In this document: positions 8,850-17,514 of the stretch, in pieces
How the letters are laid out: every line of letters starts with the position of its first letter
How positions within the stretch are numbered: position 1 is the first letter of the stretch
DNA from: Prescottella equi
GTDB lineage: Bacteria > Actinomycetota > Actinomycetes > Mycobacteriales > Mycobacteriaceae
Assembly (NCBI RefSeq): GCF_020171745.1
Contig: NZ_JAIVAH010000013.1
Location: 453,491-517,490, forward strand
DNA length: 64,000 nt
Reading direction: 5' to 3'
Notes under the pieces: generated by a model
The model's input: the letters and a program-made list of their open reading frames with translations, nothing else
Told to the model about the DNA's origin: nothing
The model's database searches: none
Made by a program: the position numbers and the translations under genes

Positions 8850-11012
8850 ATGTCAGCGGATGTCACCCCGGAGCGCACTGGAACCCGGCCCGACGAGGGC
8901 CTGGACCCGCAGCAGTCCGCCGCGGTGCTCGCGCCGCGCGGCCCGGTGTGCGTGCTCGCGGGCGCCGGCACCGGCAAGACCCGCACCATCACCCGCCGGA
9001 TCGCGCACCTCGTCGCGGGCGGTCACGTCTCGGCGGGCCAGGTGCTGGCGGTGACCTTCACCGCTCGCGCGGCGGGGGAGATGCGCGGTCGGCTCCGGGG
9101 TCTCGGCATCGGAGGCGGTGGCGCCCAGGTGCAGGCCCGCACGTTCCACGCGGCCGCGCTGCGGCAACTGCGGTACTTCTGGCCGCAGGTGATCGGCGAC
9201 ACCGAATGGCAACTGCTGGACCGCAAGTTCGCGATCGTCGGGCAGGCCGCGAGCCGCGCCGGTCTCTCCACCAGCACCGAGAGCATCCGCGACCTCGCGA
9301 GTGAGATCGAATGGGCCAAGGGGTCGCTCGTGGCGCCGGAGGACTATCCGGCGGTCGCGGCCCAGGCTCGCCGCGACATCCCGGCCGACGCCGCGAAGGT
9401 CGCCGCCGTGTACGCCGGTTACGAGGAACTCAAGGCCCGCAACTACGACGGCATGCTGCTCGACTTCGACGACTTGCTGCTGCACACCGCGGCCGCGCTC
9501 GAGGAACACTCGGCGGTCGCCGAGGAGTTCCGCGATCGGTACCGCTGCTTCGTCGTCGACGAATACCAGGACGTGACGCCGCTGCAGCAGCGGGTGCTGG
9601 ACGCGTGGCTCGGCGACCGTGACGATCTGACCGTCGTCGGCGACGCCAACCAGACCATCTACTCGTTCACCGGCGCCACCCCGAAGTACCTGCTCGACTT
9701 CTCGCGCCGGTTCCCGGACGCCACCGTCGTGCGGCTCGAGCGTGACTACCGGTCCACCCCGGAGGTGGTTTCGCTCGCCAACCGGGTGATCGGGGAGGCG
9801 CGGGGCCGCATCGCCGGCACCCGTCTGCAGCTGATCGGGCAGCGGCCGTCCGGCCCGGAACCGACGTTCGCCGAGTACGACGACGAGCCCGCGGAGGCCG
9901 CCGCGGTGGCCCGGCAGATCAAGAAGCTCATCGAGCAGGGCGTCGAACCGGCCGAGATCGCGGTGCTGTACCGCATCAACGCACAGTCGGAGGTCCACGA
10001 GCAGGCGCTCACCGAGGCCGGTATCCCGTACCAGGTGCGCGGCGGTGAGGGCTTCTTCACACGACAGGAGGTACGGCAGGCGATCAACGCGCTGCGGCAG
10101 ACAGCCGGACGCGACGATCTGCCCGACGGCGCCGATACCGGTGCGTCGCTGGTCACGCTGGTCCGGGCGGTACTGGTTCCGTTGGGGCTCACCGACGTCG
10201 AGCCCACCGGCGCCCAGGCTCGGGAGCGGTGGGGATCGCTCACCGCGCTGGTGACGCTCACCGAGGAGCTGCTCTCGCACGACTCTCAGCTCACGCTCGC
10301 GGGCCTACTCACCGAGCTGGCGGCACGCTCGGAGGCCCGGCACCCACCGGTCGTGCAGGGCGTCACGCTCGCATCGCTGCATGCCGCGAAGGGACTCGAG
10401 TGGGATGCGGTGTTCCTGGTCGGTCTCACCGAGGGCACGCTGCCGATCATGCACGTGCTCGGCGACTCCAAGTCGCCCGACGACCAGGACGGTATCGAGG
10501 AGGAGCGCCGCCTGCTGTACGTCGGTGTGACGCGCCCGCGCGTGCATCTGGCGCTGTCGTGGGCGCTCGCGCGCAGCGAGGGCGGACGCAAGTCCCGGCG
10601 CCGGTCCCGCTTCCTCACCAACGTGATCCCGGACGATTCGCCGGCGTCGCGGATCGCCCAGCCTGCCCGGTCCACGAAGCAGCGGCCCCGGTGCCGCGTG
10701 TGCGGCAAGCCGTTGCTCGACGCGACCGCGCACACCCTCGGCCGCTGCGAAGGCTGCCCGTCGAACCTCGACCTCGAGTTGTTCGAGGCGCTCAAGGAGT
10801 GGCGCCGGGCGACGTCGCGGGAGATGAAGGTGCCCGCGTACGTGGTGTTCACGGACAACACACTGCAGGCGATCGCCGAGCAGCAACCACAGGACGAGGG
10901 CGCGCTCACCGCAATCTCCGGGATCGGCGCCAAGAAGCTGGAACAGTACGGCGCCGACGTCCTCGCGGTGGTGCGGGGCGAGCGGTCGTCGGCGACGCTG
11001 GATCTGACGTGA
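8850..11012 (+). CDS. uvrD2: ATP-dependent DNA helicase UvrD2
   Basis: 720-residue SF1A helicase. Walker A AGAGTGKT lies at 37-44, [11 protein letters not shown] near 237, [15 protein letters not shown] after it, and [18 protein letters not shown] and [12 protein letters not shown] in domain 2. The C-terminus has a tetracysteine linker (CRVC...CEGC, about 615-635) followed by an HRDC domain ending in [11 protein letters not shown]. This combination defines mycobacterial UvrD2, an essential helicase in M. tuberculosis. ATG 8850 follows GGATGGA; ATG 8841 also exists but sits directly on an AGG. whiB7 lies downstream, as in mycobacteria. Confidence 0.95.
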   Translation: MSADVTPERTGTRPDEGLDPQQSAAVLAPRGPVCVLAGAGTGKTRTITRRIAHLVAGGHVSAGQVLAVTFTARAAGEMRGRLRGLGIGGGGAQVQARTFHAAALRQLRYFWPQVIGDTEWQLLDRKFAIVGQAASRAGLSTSTESIRDLASEIEWAKGSLVAPEDYPAVAAQARRDIPADAAKVAAVYAGYEELKARNYDGMLLDFDDLLLHTAAALEEHSAVAEEFRDRYRCFVVDEYQDVTPLQQRVLDAWLGDRDDLTVVGDANQTIYSFTGATPKYLLDFSRRFPDATVVRLERDYRSTPEVVSLANRVIGEARGRIAGTRLQLIGQRPSGPEPTFAEYDDEPAEAAAVARQIKKLIEQGVEPAEIAVLYRINAQSEVHEQALTEAGIPYQVRGGEGFFTRQEVRQAINALRQTAGRDDLPDGADTGASLVTLVRAVLVPLGLTDVEPTGAQARERWGSLTALVTLTEELLSHDSQLTLAGLLTELAARSEARHPPVVQGVTLASLHAAKGLEWDAVFLVGLTEGTLPIMHVLGDSKSPDDQDGIEEERRLLYVGVTRPRVHLALSWALARSEGGRKSRRRSRFLTNVIPDDSPASRIAQPARSTKQRPRCRVCGKPLLDATAHTLGRCEGCPSNLDLELFEALKEWRRATSREMKVPAYVVFTDNTLQAIAEQQPQDEGALTAISGIGAKKLEQYGADVLAVVRGERSSATLDLT

Positions 11013-11040
11013 TCGACGATCCGCGGTAAAACCGCAGGTC

Positions 11041-11078
11041 AAAAATAACTTGTGCCGTCTGTTCGGGTTGCATACCCT
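11041..11078 (+). promoter_or_regulatory. whiB7 promoter with AT-rich WhiB7-type element
   Basis: AAAAATAA (11041-11048) sits directly upstream of -35 TTGTGC (11050-11055), followed by 17 nt and -10 TACCCT (11073-11078). In mycobacteria, WhiB7 bound to SigA activates promoters having an AT-rich stretch adjacent to the -35. The match implies autoregulation and a start near 11085, giving an mRNA leader of about 425 nt. Confidence 0.75.
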
Positions 11079-11150
11079 GGACTGCACGCCACGGGGTAAG
11101 ACTCGTGTGCGGTAACTGTCGGACCGAGAAGAAAGGGAGGTGGCAAAACG

Positions 11151-11360
11151 ATGAACGACTGGAACGCAACTGCATTTGCAGCAGCAGCGGCGCGTGCATC
11201 GGTGCCCGCAATCGCTGGCGCATACCTCCCTGCGGCCGCACCGGTCGCTGCGAGGAACGCAGCCGCCGCACCGCACGCAATCCGTCTGCGCGCAGCAGCA
11301 GAAGCAGCAGCAGCCCCCGCATCCGTGGCCCGGAGTAGACACCGACTTTTCGTTCGGTAG
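11151..11360 (+). CDS. alanine-rich upstream ORF in the whiB7 leader (putative leader peptide)
   Basis: 69 codons starting with ATG behind a strong Shine-Dalgarno (AAGGGAGG, 11133-11140). About 30 of 69 residues are alanine, in runs split by Pro and Arg; the peptide begins MNDWNATAF and ends SRHRLFVR. It ends 22 nt before a terminator hairpin. In mycobacteria a uORF upstream of whiB7 couples ribosome stalling to antitermination, and this ORF is in the same place. It is probably translated for regulation rather than for a stable product. The peptide sequence is unlike any protein family I recognise. Confidence 0.65.
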   Translation: MNDWNATAFAAAAARASVPAIAGAYLPAAAPVAARNAAAAPHAIRLRAAAEAAAAPASVARSRHRLFVR

Positions 11361-11381
11361 GCACTTCCCGCCCATCCTCTC

Positions 11382-11422
11382 GAGGCCACGGATCGCAACT
11401 GCGAACCGTGGCCTTCGTGTTT
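11382..11422 (+). terminator. attenuator hairpin in the whiB7 leader
   Basis: AGGCCACGG (11383-11391) pairs with CCGTGGCCT (11406-11414). The loop can extend the stem through TCGCA/TGCGA, and TCGTGTTT follows. It lies between the uORF stop and whiB7, the place expected for a premature terminator relieved by ribosome stalling. Confidence 0.7.
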
Positions 11423-11510
11423 CGAGCCCCATAGCTCCAGGCCTTCGACCTCGGTTCGTGTGACCACCGAAAGCCGGCGTGAGCCGCGAAACAAAACAGA
11501 GGAGAACGAC

Positions 11511-11843
11511 GTGTCTACCGTGACATGCCGAGTACAGAACGAGACCAGCACCGTGTCCGGCGGATTGGCAGTCGTCGACTCGGCACGCCCGGAGCTGCCC
11601 TGTCGAGCGGGAAACCCCGACCTGTGGTTCGCCGAGACACCTGCCGACCTCGAGCAGGCCAAGACGCTGTGCGGACAGTGTCCGGTCCGCAACCGGTGCC
11701 TGAGCGCCGCCCTCGACCGCGCCGAGCCGTGGGGTGTGTGGGGCGGTGAGATCTTCGAGCAGGGGGTCGTGATCGCCCGCAAGCGGCCGCGAGGGCGGCC
11801 CCGGAAGAACCCGGATCAACGCAAGGCGCTCGTGTGCGCCTGA
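11511..11843 (+). CDS. whiB7: transcriptional regulator WhiB7
   Basis: 110-residue Wbl protein. The 4Fe-4S cysteines are C31, C54, C57 and C63 (C-X22-C-X2-C-X5-C), followed by GVWGG (75-79) and a C-terminal AT-hook RGRPR (94-98), the mark of WhiB7. WhiB7 binds SigA and switches on intrinsic resistance genes on exposure to ribosome-targeting antibiotics. GTG 11511 follows GAGGAG; the frame is open upstream to 11460 without a better start. Controlled by its own AT-rich promoter, leader uORF and attenuator, and followed by a strong terminator. Confidence 0.95.
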   Translation: MSTVTCRVQNETSTVSGGLAVVDSARPELPCRAGNPDLWFAETPADLEQAKTLCGQCPVRNRCLSAALDRAEPWGVWGGEIFEQGVVIARKRPRGRPRKNPDQRKALVCA

Positions 11844-11851
11844 CCTGACAG

Positions 11852-11904
11852 TGGCCGAATGTCACACGCGTTCAGTTGAACTGAACCGGTGTGACATTCG
11901 GCCA
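11852..11904. terminator. bidirectional terminator between whiB7 and the ABC1 kinase gene
   Basis: Perfect 16-bp arms, TGGCCGAATGTCACAC (11852-11867) and its complement (11889-11904). The loop contains a second palindrome, TTCAGTTGAACTGAA (11871-11885). It sits between two convergent stops and would fold on either transcript; there is no clear U-tract. Confidence 0.75.
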
Positions 11905-11912
11905 TCTGGTGT

Positions 11913-13256
11913 CTATGCGCCGTCGAGACTCTCGAGGGCGTCGGCGTCGTCGGAGAATCCGGGCAGCCACTTGGTGAGGATCGCCATGTACGGCGCGCAC
12001 GCGTCGAGCTGGGCGCAGATGCCCACCGAGCCCAGCAGCACCCGGAAGATCATCAGGTATTCGGGTGGCAGGTTGAGGGCACGAGCCGTCCGGAAGTGCG
12101 CGCCCGACAGGTCGGTCGCCGTCCCGGCCGCCCGCTGCAACCACGCACGAGTGAAGTGGAAGGAGTCGGTGCGGATCGGATCGGTGAACGGGCGCAGGTA
12201 GTCTGCGATCTCCTTGTCGGTGACCGTCCGGCCGGGAAGGACGAACCCGTTGGCGCGCAACAGTTCCGTCAGCTCGTCGAAGCGCTCTTCGAGGTTGAGC
12301 CGCACCATGCGGCCGAGCACCGGGGGCAGCCCGTTCGGCATCGGCGCGGTGGCGCCGAAGTCGATGATGCCGAGGCGGCCGTCGTCGTGCAGCATGAAGT
12401 TGCCCGGGTGCGGATCGCAGTGCAGCAGCCCGACGCGGGCCGGGGAGACGAAGTGGAACTCCGCGAGCAGTGCGCCCGCGGTGTTGCGCTGTTCGGTCGT
12501 GCCGCCGGTGATGATCGCGGACAGCGGGGTGGCCGACATCCACTCGGTGACCACGACCTTGGGGGCGCTCGCAACGACCCGTGGCACCACGAACCGGGGG
12601 TCGCCGTGGAACGCCTTCGCGAAGGCGCGCTGGTTGTCAGCCTCGATGCGGTAGTCGAGCTCCTCCTCGGTGCGGGCGCTCAGCTCGTCGAGGATCGGCT
12701 TGATGTCCGTTCCCGGCATCACCGACGTGAACAGCCCGGCGAACCGGGTCAGTGTCTTCAGGTCGGCGCGCAGTGCCTCGTCGGCGCCGGGGTACTGGAC
12801 CTTGACGGCCACCTCGCGACCGTCGGCCCACACCGCGCGATGCACCTGTCCGATGCTCGCGGACGCGGTCGGGGTGTCGTCGAACTCGGCGAAGCGCTCG
12901 CGCCACTTGGTGCCGAGTTGCTGGTCGAGGACCCGGTGCACCTGCTTCGCGGGCAGCGGCGGCGCCTCGGCCTGCAGCTTGGTGAGTGCCTCGCGGTAGG
13001 GCTCGGCGAACTCCTCCGGGATGGCCGCCTCCATCACGCTGAGGGCCTGCCCGAGCTTCATCGCGCCGCCCTTGAGCTCGCCGAGCACGGTGAAGAGCTG
13101 CTCGGCGGCCTTCGCGGTCAGCTGGGCATCGATCTCGTCCCGATCGCCGCCGGCCAGCTTCCGTCCGAAGCCCATCGCGGCCCGCCCGGCGATGCCAAGC
13201 GGAATGCTCGCGAGCTTGGCGGTGCGGGCGGTGCTTCTGCGTGGGATGTCGGACAC
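11913..13256 (-). CDS. ABC1/UbiB-family atypical kinase
   Basis: 447 residues. ABC1/ADCK signatures are visible: GGAMKLGQALSV with KLGQ at 67-70, the Ala-rich nucleotide loop ASASIGQVHRA, the VKVQYPG lysine, CDPHPGNF and IDFGA. Members are ATPases/kinases associated with prenyl-lipid and quinone metabolism; no substrate is known for the actinobacterial form (position of Rv3197). GTG 13256 gives SDIPRRSTARTAKL at the N-terminus; the longer frame to 13319 runs into the neighbouring gene. It starts 7 nt after the ThiF-like gene, so the two form a minus-strand operon. Confidence 0.9.
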   Translation of the reverse strand: MSDIPRRSTARTAKLASIPLGIAGRAAMGFGRKLAGGDRDEIDAQLTAKAAEQLFTVLGELKGGAMKLGQALSVMEAAIPEEFAEPYREALTKLQAEAPPLPAKQVHRVLDQQLGTKWRERFAEFDDTPTASASIGQVHRAVWADGREVAVKVQYPGADEALRADLKTLTRFAGLFTSVMPGTDIKPILDELSARTEEELDYRIEADNQRAFAKAFHGDPRFVVPRVVASAPKVVVTEWMSATPLSAIITGGTTEQRNTAGALLAEFHFVSPARVGLLHCDPHPGNFMLHDDGRLGIIDFGATAPMPNGLPPVLGRMVRLNLEERFDELTELLRANGFVLPGRTVTDKEIADYLRPFTDPIRTDSFHFTRAWLQRAAGTATDLSGAHFRTARALNLPPEYLMIFRVLLGSVGICAQLDACAPYMAILTKWLPGFSDDADALESLDGA

Positions 13257-13263
13257 CAGACCA

Positions 13264-14157
13264 TCATGGCGGAAGATTCGCGGGTTCGTCCAAGAAGATT
13301 GTGGAACGTGAGCATCCACACCGCGGGTCGCGGGGCCACTCCCGGACCGCGAACCGGTGGGTTCCGAGGTCGATCTCGAGGGTCGCGTCCAGGCTCGCCG
13401 GCGCGGGAGACGCGACGCGTGACAGCACCAGTTCCAGCTGTCCCAGCGCCACGGCCGCGGTGGCCAGCACCGTTGCCGGGCCGGCGTGACCCACCCGGCC
13501 GAGCAGCTGCGCGGCCACGTGCGGCCACTCCTCGTCGGCGTCGGACCGGGTGAGGTCTGCGCAGCGTAGACAGCTCGTGCTGCCCGGCAAGACCAACGGG
13601 CCCACCACGCCGCGGCCGTCCCGCAGCCGGACGTGCAGGTGCGGAATACCGGCCACCAGCAGCGCGTCCACCAGCCGGGGGTCGACGACGAGGTCGTCGG
13701 TGAGAACCACGCACAGGCAGTTCCAGGTGGTGACGTCCGTGTCGGCGGTGAAGTGGGTGGATCGGCTGACCCGCGCCGGGCCGACGGCGAGCGCGGTCGA
13801 GATCGCGTCGGCGAGCGGACCGCGCCCGTGCACCCGGATGATCGGGGCGGGATCCGGCGGTGTCGGGGCGGGCCGGAGCACGCCCGCCTCCTCCAGTTCG
13901 CTCAGGATCGTCGAGATGTCCGCGGGCGTGATCCCGTGCTCGACCGCCCGCCACACGACGCCGGGCCGGGACGTGCGGCCGTCGAGAAGCCCCAGCACCG
14001 AGATCAGCGCCTGCGGATCCACCGATGCCGGTGGCGTCAGGATCATCGCGGTCTCGGGATCCCACCCGATCTGGATGCGACCGCTCGGCCGGACCAGGAT
14101 GGGCAGCCGGGGATCGAGGACGAGACGTCGCAGGTGCGGAGCTGCTACCGAGGTCAT
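13264..14157 (-). CDS. ThiF/TOMM cyclodehydratase-like protein
   Basis: 297 residues. A winged-helix-like N-terminal half (SILSELEEAGVLRP) resembles the peptide-clasp region of TOMM leader-binding proteins. It precedes a Rossmann-like segment (IRVHGRGPLADAIS, 108-120) and a zinc site made of C196/C199 (CLRC) and C280/C282 (CGC). This is the E1-like layout seen in TOMM precursor-binding proteins and in Rv3196 homologues. The adenylation-site arginine finger and full nucleotide motif of true E1 enzymes are not evident, so it may bind a substrate rather than activate it. First gene of a two-gene operon with the ABC1 kinase. Function unknown. Confidence 0.75.
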   Translation of the reverse strand: MTSVAAPHLRRLVLDPRLPILVRPSGRIQIGWDPETAMILTPPASVDPQALISVLGLLDGRTSRPGVVWRAVEHGITPADISTILSELEEAGVLRPAPTPPDPAPIIRVHGRGPLADAISTALAVGPARVSRSTHFTADTDVTTWNCLCVVLTDDLVVDPRLVDALLVAGIPHLHVRLRDGRGVVGPLVLPGSTSCLRCADLTRSDADEEWPHVAAQLLGRVGHAGPATVLATAAVALGQLELVLSRVASPAPASLDATLEIDLGTHRFAVREWPRDPRCGCSRSTIFLDEPANLPP

Positions 14158-14300
14158 GCGCAGACGATCCCATCCCGGGCGCCGTCACCTCGCCGGAAAA
14201 CGGGGGTTGTCCACAGGCGGAAACACGCTACGAACAGGTCTTTCGTCATCCCGGACGGATTGCTCCGAAATCCGCGTGCGGTGATGTCGCACCGGGCGGC

Positions 14301-14306
14301 TAGCGT
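14301..14306 (+). promoter_or_regulatory. -10 hexamer of a leaderless promoter (YgjP-like gene)
   Basis: TAGCGT ends 8 nt before the GTG start at 14315, with no Shine-Dalgarno between. Confidence 0.5.
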
Positions 14307-14314
14307 GATGGCCC

Positions 14315-14917
14315 GTGACTGGGTCGGAGACGTCGAACAGCGGTGCGCATCCCGAGGTGGAAATTCGCCGCAGCGCCCGCCGGCGGCGCACGGTGAGCGC
14401 GCGCCGCGAGGGCGACAAGGTCGTCGTCTTGATGCCGACCGGGCTGTCGAGGAAGGCCGAGGCGGATCTGGTCGCGGAGATGATCGAGAAGCTCGAGCGG
14501 GCGGATCGCCGCGCCGCGAGTCGCGCCGAGCGCAGCGACGTCGAACTCGCCGAGCGCGCCGCCCGACTGTCCGCGCGCTGGCTCGGCGGTGCGGCCACCC
14601 CCGTGTCGGTGCGCTGGGTGCCGTCGATGAAGACGCGGTGGGCGTCGTGCACGCCGGTGGACGGCACCATCCGCGTCAGCGAACTGCTGCGAACGGTGCC
14701 GGCCTACGTGCTGGATTACGTGCTGGTGCACGAACTCGTGCACCTGTACGTCTCGGGCGGCCACAACGAGCGGTTCTGGCGCGAGGTCCGGCAGTACCCC
14801 CGCACCGAGCGGGCGATGGGCTACCTCGAGGCGTACGCGGTGGTGACGCGGAAGCCCGGATTGCTCGACGGCGACGCCGACGAGTGCGCCGCCGCCGACT
14901 TCAGCGTGCTCGACTAG
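14315..14917 (+). CDS. YgjP/DUF45-like zinc metallopeptidase
   Basis: 200 residues. HELVH at 139-143 with H150 (GGHNERFW) supplies the zinc site, and RWASC at 108-112 is the DUF45/YgjP hallmark. The family is a SprT/M48-like gluzincin-type fold with few characterised members. No signal peptide or TM, so cytosolic. GTG start from the -10 hexamer 8 nt upstream. The stop overlaps the convergent DUF2342 gene by 4 nt (TAG on one strand reads CTAG across both). Confidence 0.88.
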   Translation: MTGSETSNSGAHPEVEIRRSARRRRTVSARREGDKVVVLMPTGLSRKAEADLVAEMIEKLERADRRAASRAERSDVELAERAARLSARWLGGAATPVSVRWVPSMKTRWASCTPVDGTIRVSELLRTVPAYVLDYVLVHELVHLYVSGGHNERFWREVRQYPRTERAMGYLEAYAVVTRKPGLLDGDADECAAADFSVLD

Positions 14918-16344
14918 GCGTCGGACTCGCCGGAGCCGCCCTGCTCGCGGTCCTTCTCCTCGCGCTCGCGCGCCTCGGTCTGCTCGAGCTGCGCGATCGG
15001 GTCGTGGAAGGTGCTCGCCTCGCCGCCACCGAGGATGCGGTCGACGAACGCGGCCGGGTTGTCCAGGTCGGACGAGTCGGGCAGCAGGTCAGGATGCGCC
15101 CAGACGCCGTCGCGGGCGTCCATGCCGGTGTCGGTGGTGAGCCGGTGCCACAGCTGAGCCGCCTCGCGGACCTTGCGCGGACGAAGCTCGAGGCCGACCA
15201 GCGTCGCGAAGGTCTGCTCGGCCGGTCCGCCGGTCGCGCGGCGGCGGCGCAGCGTCTCGGTGAGCGCGGCGACACCGGGCAGGCGTTCGCCGAGTGCCTC
15301 GGCGACGACGGTCTCCACCCAGCCCTCGACGAGCGCGAGCATGGTCTCGAGGCGTTCGAGGGCCTGCTTCTGCTCGGGCGTGGTCTGCGGCTCGAACGCG
15401 CCCTGCTGCAGGATCTTCTCGAGCTGTGACGGATCGGTGAGCGCCGACGGGTCGAGTCCCTGCGCGGCCTCCTCGATCGCGGAGAAGTCCATCTTGATCC
15501 CGCGCGCGTAGTCCTCGACGGTCGCGAGCAGTCGCTGCCGCAGCCACGGCACGTGGTTGTAGAGACGCTGGTATGCGGCCTCGCGCGCGGCGATGAACAC
15601 GAGGACCTCGCGGTGCGGCTGTTCGAGACCCTCGCTGAAGGCTTCGATCGCGGCGGGCAGCAGGGCCGCGGTGCCGGCGGGGCCGAGCGGCAGGCCGATG
15701 TCGGTGGAGGTGAGGACCTCCTTCGACAGCTGGCCGAGTGCCTGGCCGAGCTGGGAACCGAACGTGAGACCACCCATCTGGGTGAACATCCCGGCCATCG
15801 GGCCGATCATGTTGCGGGCCTCCTCGGGCAGGCCCTGCACCCACATGCCGGAGACCTGCTCGGCGACCGGGTCGCACAGCCGCTTCCACGTGTCGAGGGT
15901 GCCGTCGAGCCAGTCGTTCGGGGTCCACGCCAGGGTCCGGGTGGCACCGGCGGGGAGCGTCGTCGCGCCGTCGAGCCACAGTTCGGCGAGGCGGGCGGCG
16001 TCGGAGACTGCGGACGCGGTGCCCTCGCCGATCGGCGTGACCGAGCCGATCTGCTGGCGCGCGAGGTTCTTCGCGATCTCGTAGTTCACGGGGCCGGACT
16101 GGTCGCCCTTGCCCATCGCGCTGCCCATGCCGCTGAGCATCTGCCCGAACTGGGAGAGCATCTGGCCGAGCGCGGCCGGATCGAACCCGGCGCCGCCGGG
16201 GCCGCCCGCACCGCCCAGGCCGAACGCGCTCGGGTCGAACCCGAACGGCTGACCGGCCGAACCCCCCTGCCCCTCGCCTGCCGAATCCTTCTTACGGTCC
16301 GGGTCATCGTCGGAGTTGGAGAAGCCAAAGGGCAGATCGCTCAT
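14914..16344 (-). CDS. DUF2342 family protein (zinc-dependent metalloprotease family)
   Basis: 476 residues, ATG start (MSDLPFGFSNSDDD). The Gly-Gln-Met-rich N-terminal 70 residues (GAGGPGGAGF, MLSQFGQMLSGMG) precede the conserved domain with NDWLDGT and VLVFIAAREAAYQRLYNHVPWLR. Annotation pipelines call this family a zinc-dependent metalloprotease or F420-associated protein. The segment expected to carry metal-binding residues reads AAREAAYQRLYNH, without an HEXXH, so peptidase activity should not be assumed. The C-terminal tail is highly charged. Between two proteases, as in M. tuberculosis (Rv3195 position). Confidence 0.82.
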   Translation of the reverse strand: MSDLPFGFSNSDDDPDRKKDSAGEGQGGSAGQPFGFDPSAFGLGGAGGPGGAGFDPAALGQMLSQFGQMLSGMGSAMGKGDQSGPVNYEIAKNLARQQIGSVTPIGEGTASAVSDAARLAELWLDGATTLPAGATRTLAWTPNDWLDGTLDTWKRLCDPVAEQVSGMWVQGLPEEARNMIGPMAGMFTQMGGLTFGSQLGQALGQLSKEVLTSTDIGLPLGPAGTAALLPAAIEAFSEGLEQPHREVLVFIAAREAAYQRLYNHVPWLRQRLLATVEDYARGIKMDFSAIEEAAQGLDPSALTDPSQLEKILQQGAFEPQTTPEQKQALERLETMLALVEGWVETVVAEALGERLPGVAALTETLRRRRATGGPAEQTFATLVGLELRPRKVREAAQLWHRLTTDTGMDARDGVWAHPDLLPDSSDLDNPAAFVDRILGGGEASTFHDPIAQLEQTEAREREEKDREQGGSGESDA

Positions 16345-16443
16345 AGTTCAACGGTACAAGGCGCAGCGGCGCATGGCCCGTGCGGAGATCACGCTCACGG
16401 CGAACACCGGCCGGGGTCCGGCGGTGCACCGAACGGCGGCCTC

Positions 16444-16449
16444 TATCCT
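16444..16449 (+). promoter_or_regulatory. -10 hexamer of a leaderless promoter (PDZ-Lon gene)
   Basis: TATCCT ends 6 nt before the GTG at 16456, consistent with transcription starting at the initiation codon. Confidence 0.5.
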
Positions 16450-16455
16450 GGCCAG

Positions 16456-17514
16456 GTGAACCGACGGATGGTGACCCTGCTGGCTACGTTGGCCCCGGTC
16501 TTGGCACTGGGTGTCCTCGGAACGACGGTGAAGGTCCCGTTCGTCGCGCTCGGCCCCGGCCCGACCTTCAACACACTCGGCGAGACCGACGTCGAGGAGA
16601 ACGGCGAGATCGTGCGCAAGCCCGTCGTCGAGATCGACGGCACCGCGGTGGACCCCACGAGCGGCAACCTCAACATGACGACGGTCGCGGTGCGCGACAA
16701 GCTGACGCTGTTCGACGCGCTCGGTCTGTGGGTCAGCGGGCGACAAGGTCTGGTGCCCCGCGAGGAGGTCTACCCGCCGCAGAAGTCGAAGGACGAGGTG
16801 AAGGAAGAGAACACGGCACAGTTCGCCAAGTCGGAGAACAGCGCCGAACTCGCGGCCCTCCGGTACCTGAACCTGCCCGTGGTCGTCGAGATCCGCACCG
16901 TCGGCGACGGCGGCCCGGCCGCCGGGGTGCTACGCGAGGGAGACCGCGTGCTGCGAGTCGGCAGCACCCCCGTCGAGAGCGTCGAGGAACTGCAGGAAGC
17001 GGTCGGCGCTGCCGGGGCCGGATCCACCGTCGACATCACGTTCGTGCGGGACGGGGTGGAGACCACCGGACCCGTGACCCTCGGTTCCCGCCCCGATGCG
17101 GACGGTGACGACGCGAACCGGGGCTACCTCGGTGTCGGCGCCACCACTGTTCCCGAGGTGCCGTTCACGATCGACTTCAACCTCGCCGACATCGGCGGGC
17201 CGTCGGCGGGTCTGATGTTCAGCCTCGCGCTGGTCGACAAGCTCAGCCCGGGTGAACTCAACGGCGGCGACTTCGTCGCAGGCACCGGCACGATCGACCC
17301 CGACGGTGACGTGGGGCCGATCGGCGGCATCCCTTACAAGATGATCGCCGCGAAGGAAGCAGGCGCGACCACGTTCCTGGTGCCGGCCAAGAACTGCGAC
17401 GAGGCGGTGGCGAATCGGCCCGACGGACTCGACCTGGTGAAGGTCGAGACGCTCACCGGCGCAATCGACGCCCTCGCCGACATCAACGAGGGCCGGCCCG
17501 CACCGAGCTGCTAG
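16456..17514 (+). CDS. membrane-anchored PDZ-Lon (S16) serine protease
   Basis: 352 residues. One N-terminal TM/signal anchor (about 5-25) precedes an extracytoplasmic region with a PDZ domain (about 140-215, VGDGGPAAGVLREGDRVLRVG). The C-terminal S16 domain has catalytic Ser in GGPSAGLMFS (near 250) and Lys in GIPYKMIAAKEAG (near 295). There is no ATPase, as in the YlbL/Rv3194c family. It probably processes or degrades membrane or cell-wall proteins on the outer face. GTG 16456 is preferred from the -10 hexamer; ATG 16468 is the alternative. The stop overlaps the convergent PPA1309 gene by 4 nt. Confidence 0.92.
   Translation: MNRRMVTLLATLAPVLALGVLGTTVKVPFVALGPGPTFNTLGETDVEENGEIVRKPVVEIDGTAVDPTSGNLNMTTVAVRDKLTLFDALGLWVSGRQGLVPREEVYPPQKSKDEVKEENTAQFAKSENSAELAALRYLNLPVVVEIRTVGDGGPAAGVLREGDRVLRVGSTPVESVEELQEAVGAAGAGSTVDITFVRDGVETTGPVTLGSRPDADGDDANRGYLGVGATTVPEVPFTIDFNLADIGGPSAGLMFSLALVDKLSPGELNGGDFVAGTGTIDPDGDVGPIGGIPYKMIAAKEAGATTFLVPAKNCDEAVANRPDGLDLVKVETLTGAIDALADINEGRPAPSC

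Noticed and set aside
11176..11463. overlapping 95-codon frame in the whiB7 leader
   Set aside because: No ribosome site; it runs through the attenuator hairpin. The frame at 11151 is much better supported.
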